DNA from: Alphaproteobacteria bacterium PA4
GTDB lineage: Bacteria; Pseudomonadota; Alphaproteobacteria; Sphingomonadales; Sphingomonadaceae
Assembly: GCA_002256005.1 (NCBI GenBank)
Contig: NKIQ01000015.1
Span: 1 to 64,000, forward strand
Direction of reading: 5' to 3'
Length of the DNA stretch: 64,000 nucleotides
Below are positions 9,582 through 17,568 of this stretch, piece after piece. The position numbers and the translations under genes are program-made. How positions within the stretch are numbered: the first letter of the stretch is position 1; each line of letters starts with the position of its first letter. The notes under the pieces were generated by a model, which had not been told where the DNA came from, did no database searches, and saw only the letters and a program-made list of their open reading frames with translations.

Positions 9582-9622
9582 CACTTTTTTCATCGGTTTC
9601 AGCGTTCAAGACCGCCCGCGCT

Positions 9623-9937
9623 TCAATCGAACTTGCGGCCGCGGACCACTGCGACGTCGCTGGTCAGCAGCATCAGGTGATGGCTTTCGAGCAGCGGTGC
9701 CAGCCGGTCGATGAAGTCTTCGGCGTGTTCGGCGCTGGTGATGGCGAGCAGCATCACCTTGGCGGTGGCGCCCGACAGTTGGTCGTCGTGCCAGCGGCCG
9801 TGTGCGCCGGCGCCGCCCAGTGTCGGCAGCAGCGTGTAGTGCGTGATGCCGGCGGCGCCGGCCAATTTGACGATGGCGGGAATCAGCGGCGCATCGGCGA
9901 GCACTTCGATGCGGCGGCGGCTGTGGGTTTCGGTCAT
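9623..9937 (-). CDS. sbtB: SbtB-like PII family signalling protein
   Basis: A 104-residue PII-fold protein. The sequence RRRIEVLADAPLIPAIVKLAGAAG... HYTLLPTLGGAGAHGRW... ATAKVMLLAITSAEHAEDFIDRLAPLL follows the PII pattern. The T-loop region is short, centred on the RWHDDQLSG stretch, as in SbtB rather than GlnB. In cyanobacteria SbtB binds cAMP/AMP and adenylates and controls the bicarbonate transporter SbtA. The CGxxGC-type C-terminal redox hairpin of many cyanobacterial SbtBs is absent. The start is 7 bases after the stop of an SbtA homologue, which is the main support for this call. Confidence 0.72.
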   Translation of the reverse strand: MTETHSRRRIEVLADAPLIPAIVKLAGAAGITHYTLLPTLGGAGAHGRWHDDQLSGATAKVMLLAITSAEHAEDFIDRLAPLLESHHLMLLTSDVAVVRGRKFD

Positions 9938-9944
9938 GGCGTCA

Positions 9945-10916
9945 TCATCCGGGGCCGATCGCGGCGGAGAGCCGGGACGCGACATAGGCATAATAGCCGA
10001 TGCCCAGCGTCAGGTTGAAGGGGAAGGTGACGGCAAGGCTCATGCCCAGATAGAGGCCGGGGTCGGCGGCGGGCAGGGCCAGGCGCATCACGGCGGGCAC
10101 GGCGATATAGCTGGCGCTGCCGGCGAGGATGCCGAGCGCTGCGGCCGAACCCGGCGACAGGCCCAGTTCGATGCCCAGCACCACGCCGAGCGTGCCGTTC
10201 AGCAGCGGCAGGGCGAGGGCGAGCAGCACGGTGCGCAGCGTCAGCGCCCGCCGGTCCATCATCCGGCGCGCGGCGATCAGGCCCATGTCGAGCAGGAAGA
10301 TGCACAGCAGCCCGCGAAACAGCGTGTCGAACACCGGCGCGATGGGGGCCAGCCCGGTCTTGCCGGCAATGAGGCCGATGAGGAAGCTGCCGAGCAGCAG
10401 CACCACCGAGCCGTTGAGGAAGGTTTCGTGGAGCAGCCCGCCGCGCGGCGCCAGATTGTCGGCAGCGGCACCGCGCGCCAGCAACAGGCCGGAAATGATT
10501 GCGGGGGTTTCCATCACCGCCAGCACGGCGACCATGTAGCCGGCGGCCGGCATGCCGGCCTGGCGCAGGATCTCGCTGCCGGTGGCAAAGGTGACGACGC
10601 TGACCGAGCCATAGTGCGCCGCCACCGCCGCGGCGTTGACGCGGTCGAGCCCGCCGAGGCGGCGCAGCAGCCAGAAGGCCGGGACCGGCAGCAGGAAGGA
10701 CAGCAGCAGCCCGGCGCCACCGGCCACCAGCATGGCGTGCGTGAAACCGGTTTCCGCAACCTCGCCGCCGCCGCGCAGGCCGATCGACATCATCAGATAG
10801 AGCGAGATGCCCTTGGCCACTGCTTCCGGCACGGCGAGGTCGGACCGGCAGAACGCCGCCAGCGCGCCGAGCAGGAAGAACAGCACGACCGGCTGGAGCA
10901 GGGCGTCAACCGCCAT
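9945..10916 (-). CDS. sbtA: SbtA-like sodium-dependent bicarbonate transporter
   Basis: Inner-membrane protein of 323 residues with about ten hydrophobic segments, matching the SbtA (DUF897) family. SbtA imports bicarbonate with sodium in cyanobacteria and related proteins occur in many proteobacteria. Conserved stretches include LYLMMSIGLRGG near the N-terminus, AAHYGSVSVVTFATG, LAVMETPAIISGLLLAR and GILAGSASYIAVPAVMRLALP. It is somewhat shorter than cyanobacterial SbtA. ATG 10916 was chosen because the upstream in-frame codons are Arg/Ala-rich and non-membrane. It lies 63 bases after pheT on the same strand and directly before an SbtB-like PII gene. Substrate is inferred from homology. Confidence 0.82.
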   Translation of the reverse strand: MAVDALLQPVVLFFLLGALAAFCRSDLAVPEAVAKGISLYLMMSIGLRGGGEVAETGFTHAMLVAGGAGLLLSFLLPVPAFWLLRRLGGLDRVNAAAVAAHYGSVSVVTFATGSEILRQAGMPAAGYMVAVLAVMETPAIISGLLLARGAAADNLAPRGGLLHETFLNGSVVLLLGSFLIGLIAGKTGLAPIAPVFDTLFRGLLCIFLLDMGLIAARRMMDRRALTLRTVLLALALPLLNGTLGVVLGIELGLSPGSAAALGILAGSASYIAVPAVMRLALPAADPGLYLGMSLAVTFPFNLTLGIGYYAYVASRLSAAIGPG

Positions 10917-10979
10917 GCACGGTCCGGCACGGGTCGGGGCGGCGCGCGCTGCCCGCAAATGTCGCGAAACCCGGCACGC

Positions 10980-13364
10980 CTAGCCCCGCAGCACCGCGCC
11001 CAGCTTGGCGGCGGCTGCTACCACCTTGGCCGACACGGCCTCGATCTCGGCATCGGTCAGCGACTTGTCGCCGGGTTGCAGCGTCACTTCGATGGCGAGG
11101 CTGACCTTGCCCGGCCCCAGCCGTTCGCCGGCGAAGCGGTCGAACAGCGTGACGTTGCTGATCAGCGCCTTGTCGGCCGCGGCGGCGGCGCGCAGCAGCG
11201 CATCGGCGGCGAGGCTGTCATCGGCGACAAAGGCGAAATCGCGGCTCAACGCCTGCAAGGCCGGCGGGGCATAGGCACCGCGCGCCTTGCGGCCGCGCGG
11301 CGGCGGCAGCGCATCGAGATAGAGTTCGACGGCGGCGACCGCGCCCTTGACGCCGAAGCGCGCCAGCGTTGCCGGATGCACCATGCCGAAATCGGCGAGC
11401 GCCACCTTGCCCAGCACCAGCCGCCCGGCGCGGCCGGGGTGCCACCAGCCATGCGTCGGGGCGACGACGTTCAGCCGATCGACCGGGGCGCCGGCGGCGG
11501 CGAGGGCGGCCAGCGCCTCGGCCTTGGCATCATAGGCGTCGAAGCCGGTGGCGGCACCGCTGCGCCAGTCACGCGCCCGCGCCTCGCCGGCCAGCAGCAG
11601 CGCGACGGTCGCATGCTCGCCATCGGCGAGATAGCGCTGGCCGAGTTCGAACAGCCGCACCGACGCCTGGCCGCGATCGGCGTTGCGCTTCGCCGCGGCC
11701 AGCAACCCGGGCAGCAGCGACGGCCGCATCGCCGCCATGTCGGCGGAAATCGGATTGGCGACGGTCCAGGCCGCGCCGCCAAAGGCCTCGGCCTCGGCCG
11801 GCGGCAGGAAGCTCCAGGTCACCGCCTCGTCGAAACCGCGCGCGGCGATGCTGCGGCGCAGCTTGCGCTCCAGCCGTTGCGCCGGCGTGGCGGTGGGCAG
11901 GGCGACGCCATCGGCGCGCGGCAGCGGCGTCGCCGGCACGCGGTCGAGGCCATGGATGCGGACCACCTCTTCGACCAGATCGGCTTCGCCATCGACATCG
12001 CGGCGCCAGGTCGGCACGGTGACCTGCCAGGGGGTGCCGGTGGTGACGCCGAAGCCCAGCCCGGTCAGGATGGCCGCCTGTTCGGCCTCGGCGACTTCGA
12101 TGCCAGCGAGGCCCATGACGCGGGCCGGGCGATAGGCGACGGTCTTCGTCGCCAGCGGCGGCGCGCCGGCGCGGGTGATGTCGCTCGCCGTGCCGCCGCA
12201 CAGTTCCAGCACCAGATGCGTGGCAACGGCCAGGCCTTCGTCGAGGAAGCCCGGATCGACGCCGCGTTCGAAGCGCGTGCGGGCATCGCTGGTCAGCAGC
12301 AGCTTCTGGCCGGTGCGCGCGATGCTCTCGGGATCGAAATAGGCGCATTCGATCAGCACGTCGGTGGTGGTTTCGGAACAGCCCGAATCCATGCCGCCCA
12401 TGATGCCGCCGATGTCGTGGACATGATTGTCATCGGCGATGACGGTCATTGTCGCATCGACGGTATAGGTCTTGCCGTTGAGCGCGACGACCTGCTCGCC
12501 ATCGCGGGCCTTGCGGGCGACGAGCGCGCCTTCGAGCCTGGCGCGGTCATAGACGTGCAGCGGCCGGCCGAGGTCGAACATGATGAAATTGGTGATGTCG
12601 ACCAGCGCCGAAATCGGTTTCTGCCCGATGGCCTTCAGCTTCTGCTGCAGCCAGGCCGGCGATGGCCCATTGGCCACGCCGCTGACGGTGCAGCCGTAGA
12701 AGGCCGGGCAGCCGGCGGGGTCTTGGGTAGCAACGTCCGGCCCGGCGCCGCTGCGGGGACGGTCGAACGATGCGACGCGATAGGCCTCGGCCAGCGGCTT
12801 CAGCCGGCCCAGCCCCAGTGCGGCCAGATCGCGGGCGATGCCGCGCACGCCCATGCAGTCCTGCCGGTTCGGCGTGATCGCCACATCGAACAGTGGATCG
12901 GCGAGCGCCGCATAATCGACATAGCGCGCGCCGACCGGCGCATCGGCCGGCAGCTCGATGATGCCGTCATGCTCGTCCGACAGTTCCAGCTCGCGCATCG
13001 AGCACATCATGCCGCGCGATTCGACACCGCGGATGGCCGCCACCTTCAGCGTGATGCCGCTGCCCGGCACGAACGTCCCCGGCGCGCCGAACACGCCCTT
13101 CATGCCGGCCCGCGCATTGGGGGCGCCGCAGACGACCTGCAGGGGTTCGCCGCTGCCGGTCGACACCGAAAGCACCTGCAACTTGTCGGCCTGGGGGTGG
13201 CGTTCCGCGGTCAACACCTCGGCGATGGTGAAGGGCGCCAGCCGCGCCGCCGGATCGTCGATGCTTTCGACCTCCAGGCCCAGCGAGGTGAGGGCGACCG
13301 AGATCGCCTCCACACCGGCGTCGGTGTCGAGATGCTCCTTGAGCCAGGACAGGGTGAACTTCAT
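10980..13364 (-). CDS. pheT: Phenylalanine--tRNA ligase beta subunit
   Basis: Beta subunit of the heterotetrameric PheRS, 794 residues, the usual bacterial length. Order: an N-terminal [21 protein letters not shown]; an EMAP/tRNA-binding domain ([22 protein letters not shown]); the B3/B4 editing region ([37 protein letters not shown]); B5; a catalytic-like core; and a C-terminal anticodon-binding FDX-ACB domain ([14 protein letters not shown] ... [22 protein letters not shown]). The start overlaps the pheS stop (ATGA), so the two subunits are coupled. Confidence 0.97.
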   Translation of the reverse strand: MKFTLSWLKEHLDTDAGVEAISVALTSLGLEVESIDDPAARLAPFTIAEVLTAERHPQADKLQVLSVSTGSGEPLQVVCGAPNARAGMKGVFGAPGTFVPGSGITLKVAAIRGVESRGMMCSMRELELSDEHDGIIELPADAPVGARYVDYAALADPLFDVAITPNRQDCMGVRGIARDLAALGLGRLKPLAEAYRVASFDRPRSGAGPDVATQDPAGCPAFYGCTVSGVANGPSPAWLQQKLKAIGQKPISALVDITNFIMFDLGRPLHVYDRARLEGALVARKARDGEQVVALNGKTYTVDATMTVIADDNHVHDIGGIMGGMDSGCSETTTDVLIECAYFDPESIARTGQKLLLTSDARTRFERGVDPGFLDEGLAVATHLVLELCGGTASDITRAGAPPLATKTVAYRPARVMGLAGIEVAEAEQAAILTGLGFGVTTGTPWQVTVPTWRRDVDGEADLVEEVVRIHGLDRVPATPLPRADGVALPTATPAQRLERKLRRSIAARGFDEAVTWSFLPPAEAEAFGGAAWTVANPISADMAAMRPSLLPGLLAAAKRNADRGQASVRLFELGQRYLADGEHATVALLLAGEARARDWRSGAATGFDAYDAKAEALAALAAAGAPVDRLNVVAPTHGWWHPGRAGRLVLGKVALADFGMVHPATLARFGVKGAVAAVELYLDALPPPRGRKARGAYAPPALQALSRDFAFVADDSLAADALLRAAAAADKALISNVTLFDRFAGERLGPGKVSLAIEVTLQPGDKSLTDAEIEAVSAKVVAAAAKLGAVLRG

Positions 13365-14437
13365 GCCGACACGCCCCCGCTCAGCGTAGGCACATCGAAG
13401 GCCGAGAAGCCGTGATGCTTCAGCCAGCGCAGATCGGCGTCGAAGAACGGCCTGAGATCGTTCATGCCGTACTTCAGCATCGCCAGCCGATCGATGCCGC
13501 AGCCAAAGGCAAAGCCCTGATAGACATCGGGGTCGAGCCCACAGGCGGCGATGACGCGTGGATGCACCATGCCGCTGCCCAGCACCTCCAGCCATTTGTC
13601 GGCCTCGCCGGCGCCGGCCGGCTTGTTGGTCTGCGACGAATAGCCGACATCGACCTCCACCGATGGCTCGGTGAAGGGGAAATAGCTGGGGCGGAAGCGC
13701 AGCGTCACGTCATCGACCTCGAAGAACGCCTTGATGAAGGTTTCCAGCGTCCAGCGCAGGTTGGCGAGGGTGACATTGCGGTCGATGACCAGCCCTTCGA
13801 CCTGGTGGAACATCGGCGTATGGGTGGCGTCGCTGTCCGACCGATAGACGCGGCCCGGCGCAATGATGCGGATCGGCGGCTTTTGCGCCATCATCGTGCG
13901 GATCTGCACCGGGCTGGTGTGGGTGCGCAGCAGCGTGCGGGTGCCGGGCGGCGACTGGTCCATGTAGAAGGTGTCGTGCATCGCCCGCGCTGGATGCGTT
14001 TCGGGAATGTTGAGCGCGCTGAAATTGTGCCAATCGTCCTCGATCTCCGGGCCGGTGGCGACGGCGAAGCCAAGATCGGCGAAGATTTCGGCCAGCTCGT
14101 CCATCACCTGGGAAACCGGGTGGATGGAGCCGGTCAGCGCCGGCGCCACCGGCAGCGTTATGTCCTGGCGCTCGGCGGCGAGCCGGGCGTTCAGCGCCGA
14201 GGCTTCCAGCTCGACCTTGCGGGCAGCGAGCGCGGCGGTGACTGCCTCGCGCAGGCCGTTGAGGCGCGGGCCCTCGACGCTGCGCTGCTCCGGTGTCATG
14301 CCGCCCAGCGTCTTCAACAGCGCGGTGACGCTGCCGGATTTGCCCATGGCAGCAACGCGCACCGCCTCCAGCGCCTCCGGACTGCTGGCGGCGGCGATCT
14401 GGCCGAGAATGTCGGATTGCAGGGTGTCGGTGCTCAT
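13361..14437 (-). CDS. pheS: Phenylalanine--tRNA ligase alpha subunit
   Basis: Catalytic alpha subunit of PheRS, 358 residues. An N-terminal coiled-coil arm is followed by the class II core, with motif-2-like [10 protein letters not shown]...[25 protein letters not shown] and the C-terminal motif 3 [18 protein letters not shown]. The start ATG at 14437 ([10 protein letters not shown]) is chosen because the open frame upstream enters a repeat element and is not family-like. No phenylalanine-rich leader peptide or attenuator is evident in the roughly 75 bases before it. Confidence 0.96.
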   Translation of the reverse strand: MSTDTLQSDILGQIAAASSPEALEAVRVAAMGKSGSVTALLKTLGGMTPEQRSVEGPRLNGLREAVTAALAARKVELEASALNARLAAERQDITLPVAPALTGSIHPVSQVMDELAEIFADLGFAVATGPEIEDDWHNFSALNIPETHPARAMHDTFYMDQSPPGTRTLLRTHTSPVQIRTMMAQKPPIRIIAPGRVYRSDSDATHTPMFHQVEGLVIDRNVTLANLRWTLETFIKAFFEVDDVTLRFRPSYFPFTEPSVEVDVGYSSQTNKPAGAGEADKWLEVLGSGMVHPRVIAACGLDPDVYQGFAFGCGIDRLAMLKYGMNDLRPFFDADLRWLKHHGFSAFDVPTLSGGVSA

Positions 14438-14510
14438 GGGCGTGCGGTCTAGCTTTGCGAACGCGGAAACGGAAGGGGCATCGGTCATCATCTCACTCCC
14501 CCCATCTCCC

Positions 14511-14563
14511 TCCCCCCACGTGAGCGCAGCGAACGTAGAGTGGGGAGGGTCGGGGTGGGGGTG
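14511..14563. repeat. Left terminal inverted repeat of DUF559 cassette
   Basis: A block of about 53 bases containing TGAGCGCAGCGAACGTAGAG followed by TGGGGAGGGTCGGGGTGGGG. It is repeated in inverted orientation, with a few mismatches, at 14945-14997, and together the two flank the DUF559 gene. The C/G-biased ends and the central GAGCGCAGCGAAC stretch are shared by both copies. Confidence 0.82.
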
Positions 14564-14597
14564 GTCAGGCGCTGTCCCAGGAATTAGTCTCGCCACC

Positions 14598-14942
14598 ATG
14601 CCCCACCGGCCCTTGCAAGCCCGAGCCCAGCGTCTGCGCCGCGCCCAGACGCCCGCCGAGCGCGCGGTCTGGACCATCCTGCGGGCGCCGCCATTCGATG
14701 CCTTGCATTTTCGACGCCAGGTGCCGTTCGGCAATCGCTATATCGCCGATTTCGCCTCGCACCGGGCGGGCGTCATCATCGAAATCGATGGCAATACGCA
14801 TGATCTCGACTCCTCCCGGGAAGTGGCGCGGACCGCCTGGTTGACGGCGCAAGGCTATCGCGTGCTGCGGCTCACCAATGCCGAGGTGGCGGAATGGCAG
14901 CTGGTGGCGCGGACCTTGCTGGCGGAACTCGGTCTGGCGTGA
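14598..14942 (+). CDS. DUF559 family endonuclease-like protein
   Basis: A 114-residue protein of the DUF559 group, which has a Vsr/PD-(D/E)XK nuclease-like fold. Recognisable features are [21 protein letters not shown], then [20 protein letters not shown] (the family's FRRQ-x-PIGPYIVDFA motif), then [11 protein letters not shown] with the acidic catalytic-like residues, and the closing [12 protein letters not shown]. Activity has not been established for most members. No good ribosome site is visible; AGGA lies 15 bases upstream. The gene lies between two inverted copies of a 53-base repeat, only two bases from the right copy, and points opposite to pheST and rpmI-rplT. The arrangement suggests a mobilisable cassette. 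Confidence 0.85.
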   Translation: MPHRPLQARAQRLRRAQTPAERAVWTILRAPPFDALHFRRQVPFGNRYIADFASHRAGVIIEIDGNTHDLDSSREVARTAWLTAQGYRVLRLTNAEVAEWQLVARTLLAELGLA

Positions 14943-14944
14943 AA

Positions 14945-14997
14945 ACCCCCACCCCGACCCTCCCCACTCTCGGTTCGCTGCGCTCACCGGGGGGGAG
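14945..14997. repeat. Right terminal inverted repeat of DUF559 cassette
   Basis: Inverted counterpart of 14511-14563: CCCCCACCCCGACCCTCCCC, then ACTCTCGGTTCGCTGCGCTCAC and a G-rich end. It begins two bases after the DUF559 stop codon, so gene and repeat form a compact unit of about 487 bases. Confidence 0.82.
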
Positions 14998-15013
14998 GGG
15001 GGACTGACTGTGC

Positions 15014-15052
15014 ACAAACAAAAACGGCGCGGCAGGTTGCCCTGCCGCGCCG
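15014..15052 (-). terminator. Rho-independent terminator of rpmI-rplT
   Basis: On the minus strand a perfect 12-base stem (CGGCGCGGCAGG with its complement, 4-base loop, 15025-15052) is followed by TTTTTGTTTG. It lies 25 bases after the rplT stop codon and is a textbook intrinsic terminator. Confidence 0.88.
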
Positions 15053-15077
15053 CTTGTTGTCCGAAAAATCGCTGCTG

Positions 15078-15449
15078 TTACGCGGCGACCTTGGCATCAA
15101 GCGCGGCCTGGGCCTGCGCGATGATGGCCTTGAACACTTCGGGTTCGTGCATGGCGATGTCGGCCATCACCTTGCGGTCCAGCTCGATGCCGGCCAGCTT
15201 GGTGCCGTGCATGAACACGCCATAGGTCAGGCCCTGTTCGCGCACCGCAGCGTTGATGCGCTGGATCCAGATAGCGCGGAAGCTGCGCTTCTTGACCTTG
15301 CGATCGCGATACGCATACTGGCCGGCCTTTTCGACGGCCTGCTTGGCGATGCGGATGGTGTTCTTGCGACGGCCATAATAGCCCTTCGCCTGTTCGAGAA
15401 TGCGCTTGTGACGAGCGTGGGTCGTCGTACCGCGTTTGACGCGTGCCAT
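15078..15449 (-). CDS. rplT: 50S ribosomal protein L20
   Basis: Ribosomal protein L20, 123 residues, binding 23S rRNA early in 50S assembly. The N-terminus [20 protein letters not shown] and the following [19 protein letters not shown] are diagnostic, as is the basic [20 protein letters not shown]. It follows rpmI by 14 bases and ends before a strong terminator. infC, often the first gene of this operon, is not upstream here. Confidence 0.98.
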   Translation of the reverse strand: MARVKRGTTTHARHKRILEQAKGYYGRRKNTIRIAKQAVEKAGQYAYRDRKVKKRSFRAIWIQRINAAVREQGLTYGVFMHGTKLAGIELDRKVMADIAMHEPEVFKAIIAQAQAALDAKVAA

Positions 15450-15463
15450 GGTTCAGTGCTCCC

Positions 15464-15670
15464 TTACTTGCCGAGGCCGTAGGGCGCCCACAGCTTCACG
15501 CGGGGCGTGTCGGCAGCGGACAGCACGTCGGTGCCGCGATTCTGGCGGATGTACTTGGCGTTGTGGCTGATCAGGCGGTGGCGCTTGCCAGCGACACCAT
15601 GCTTGATCTTGCCGGTCGCGGTGATCTTGAAGCGCTTCTTCACACCGCTCTTGGTCTTCATCTTGGGCAT
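15464..15670 (-). CDS. rpmI: 50S ribosomal protein L35
   Basis: Ribosomal protein L35, 68 residues. [20 protein letters not shown] is the classic beginning and [20 protein letters not shown] follows. The ATG at 15670 has AAAGGAG eight bases upstream on the minus strand, which decides this start over the longer open frame. First gene of rpmI-rplT; no infC upstream. Confidence 0.98.
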   Translation of the reverse strand: MPKMKTKSGVKKRFKITATGKIKHGVAGKRHRLISHNAKYIRQNRGTDVLSAADTPRVKLWAPYGLGK

Positions 15671-15858
15671 TTCGTCTCCTTTGGACGCATCATTGAACAG
15701 ACACGGCAGCCCATTCAGCCGGCCCGTTCGGTCATGCGAGCCGGGGCGTATAGCGGCGACCCCGGCGCGATGCAACCATCCTTGCAGCGTGCGGCAGATT
15801 CCGCTTGGCAGGCCGTCAATATGTTCCTATTATGTTCCCATCAAATGGGGAGCGTTCG

Positions 15859-16227
15859 ATGATTGGCTATGTGACCTTGGGCACCAACGACCTGCCGCGC
15901 GCCGCGGCCTTTTACGATGCCATCGCCGCCGACATGGGCGTCGGTCGTATGATGGAGTTTCCGACCTATATCGCCTGGGGCGTTGCCGATGGCCCCGCCG
16001 GCGTGGCGGTGATCAAGCCCTTCGATGGCCAGCCGGCAACGGTCGGCAATGGCGTGATGGTGGCGTTGCAGGCGAGCGACCGCGCCCAGGTCGATCGCAT
16101 CCATGCGCTGGCGCTGGCGCATGGCGGCGTCTGCGAAGGCCCGCCGGGACCGCGCGGCGAGGGCTTCTACGCCGGCTATTTCCGCGATCCGGACGGCAAC
16201 AAGCTGAACGCGTTCGTGATGGGGTGA
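15859..16227 (+). CDS. VOC family (glyoxalase/dioxygenase-like) protein
   Basis: A 122-residue single-domain vicinal-oxygen-chelate protein: MIGYVTLGTNDLPRAAAFYD opens the first beta-alpha-beta unit and GFYAGYFRDPDGNKLNAFV closes the second. Such proteins bind a metal and act in glyoxalase, dioxygenase or resistance reactions. Nothing here fixes the substrate. ATG 15859 follows GGGGAG (15847-15852) at good spacing. It converges with the YqgE gene, one base apart. Confidence 0.85.
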   Translation: MIGYVTLGTNDLPRAAAFYDAIAADMGVGRMMEFPTYIAWGVADGPAGVAVIKPFDGQPATVGNGVMVALQASDRAQVDRIHALALAHGGVCEGPPGPRGEGFYAGYFRDPDGNKLNAFVMG

Positions 16228-16228
16228 G

Positions 16229-16804
16229 TCAGGCCCGGCCCGGCGTCGCGCTCAACTGGCCGACGGCGATGCCCAGCCGGCCATAGGCATCCGGCCAGCG
16301 CGATTCGAGCGCGGTGTCGAACAGCAGGTCGGTCGCGCCCGGCGCCAGCAGCCAGCCATGGCGGGTCATTTCACCTTCCAGCTGGCCGCCGGCCCAGCCG
16401 GTATAGCCGAGCATGGCCAGCCATTGCCGTGGCCCCTTGCCGGCAGCGATGTCCTTCAGCACGTCGAGCGTCGAGGTCAGGCTCCATCGGCCATCGACCT
16501 GGATGCTGCTCTGGCCTTCATAGTCCGGGCTGTGCAGCACGAAACCGCGGGTCGGTTCCACCGGGCCGCCGTTGAGCACCGGTGTGTCCTCCGGCGTGTC
16601 GCCCGGATCGATGTCCAGCTGCGCCATCAGGCCGCGCACCGTCAGGCTGTCGTGGCGGCGGTTGACGACCAGGCCCAGCGCGCCCTCCTCGTCATGCAGG
16701 CACATGGCGATGACGCTGCGTTCGAAACGCGGATCGCCGATGCCGGGCATCGACAGCAGCAATTGGCCGACAAGGAAGCGGGGCGCGAGCATGTCGCGTT
16801 CCAT
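16229..16804 (-). CDS. YqgE/AlgH family protein
   Basis: A 191-residue UPF0301 (YqgE/AlgH) protein of unknown biochemical role, once linked to alginate regulation in Pseudomonas. Diagnostic stretches are FLVGQLLLSMPGIGDPRFER near the start, CLHDEEGALGLVVNRR, VLNGGPVEPTRGFVLHS and AMLGYTGWAGGQLEGEM. Starts are possible at 16822 (GTG), 16804 (ATG) and 16792 (ATG); 16804 gives the usual short lead-in. A 90-base palindromic repeat lies immediately upstream. Confidence 0.92.
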   Translation of the reverse strand: MERDMLAPRFLVGQLLLSMPGIGDPRFERSVIAMCLHDEEGALGLVVNRRHDSLTVRGLMAQLDIDPGDTPEDTPVLNGGPVEPTRGFVLHSPDYEGQSSIQVDGRWSLTSTLDVLKDIAAGKGPRQWLAMLGYTGWAGGQLEGEMTRHGWLLAPGATDLLFDTALESRWPDAYGRLGIAVGQLSATPGRA

Positions 16805-16829
16805 AGACCGGATTGTATCCACGGGGAAT

Positions 16830-16919
16830 CGTCATGCTGAACTTGTTTCAGCATCCAGCTTACCAACGGCGCAGGCGTCCGCGGAGCAAGCTGGATGCTG
16901 AAACAAGTTCAGCATGACG
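16830..16919. repeat. Palindromic repeat with perfect 32-base arms
   Basis: Left arm 16830-16861 (CGTCATGCTGAACTTGTTTC...) and right arm 16888-16919 are exact reverse complements over 32 bases, with a 26-base spacer. The arm resembles a REP-like element frequent between alphaproteobacterial genes, often mistranslated as HAELVSASS or MLKQVQHDD. It sits between the divergent YqgE and peroxiredoxin genes, so it is not simply a terminator. Confidence 0.93.
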
Positions 16920-17082
16920 GCTTGCTGGAAACACAATGGTCGCAACCCTGACGCGGTTGCGCCTTTGAGACACCGTCCGCCTGCGGCATTGCGCGCTGGC
17001 GGCGTGGCCTCTCCGTGCTGGACGCTGCGACAGGGGGCGGCTATCGGATGGCCAGACGAATCCCGGATAAGGACAGTCCGAT

Positions 17083-17568
17083 ATGACGATCAAGGTTGGC
17101 GATAGCATTCCCGAAGCCGTGCTGGTCAAGGCGACCGACGCCGGCCCCGCGCCGATCACCACGGCGGAACTGTTCGGCGGCCGCACCGTCGCGCTGTTCT
17201 CGGTGCCCGGCGCCTTCACCCCCACCTGCTCGGCCAAGCATCTGCCGGGTTTCGTGATCAATGCCGACACCATCAAGCAGCATGGCGTCGATGAAATCGT
17301 CTGCCTGTCGGTCAATGACGCGTTCGTGATGGGCGCCTGGGGCAAGTCGGCCGACGCCGGCGACAAGGTGACGATGGTGGCCGATGGCAGCGCCGCCTTC
17401 ACCACCCTGCTCGGCCTTACCATGGACGCCACCAAGTTCGGCATGGGCATTCGCGGCCAGCGCTTCTCGATGCTGGTCAAGGACGGCGTCGTCACCCATC
17501 TGAACGTCGAGGACCCCGGCGCCTTTGCCGTGTCGTCGGCCGAACATCTGATGAGCCAGCTCGCCTGA
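17083..17568 (+). CDS. Peroxiredoxin (Prx5-like / AhpE-TSA redoxin family)
   Basis: Cytoplasmic thiol peroxidase of 161 residues related to Prx5. The peroxidatic cysteine lies in VPGAFTPTCSAKHLPGF, a Prx5 signature, and NDAFVMGAWGK is the other conserved family stretch. It would reduce hydrogen peroxide and organic peroxides using glutathione or thioredoxin. ATG 17083 follows AAGGA. Its stop codon is overlapped by the next gene's apparent start (CTGA). Confidence 0.93.
   Translation: MTIKVGDSIPEAVLVKATDAGPAPITTAELFGGRTVALFSVPGAFTPTCSAKHLPGFVINADTIKQHGVDEIVCLSVNDAFVMGAWGKSADAGDKVTMVADGSAAFTTLLGLTMDATKFGMGIRGQRFSMLVKDGVVTHLNVEDPGAFAVSSAEHLMSQLA

Noticed and set aside
9340-9609. Open frame with SGGWGLRPQTAF-like repeats
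   Set aside because: It is the translation of the palindromic repeat 9456-9581; similar frames arise at the other copies (6813-7136, 60965-61234).
9843-13415. 1190-codon plus-strand open frame
   Set aside because: It is antisense to sbtB, sbtA and pheT, which have clear family motifs; composition is His/Gln/Arg-rich and non-protein-like.
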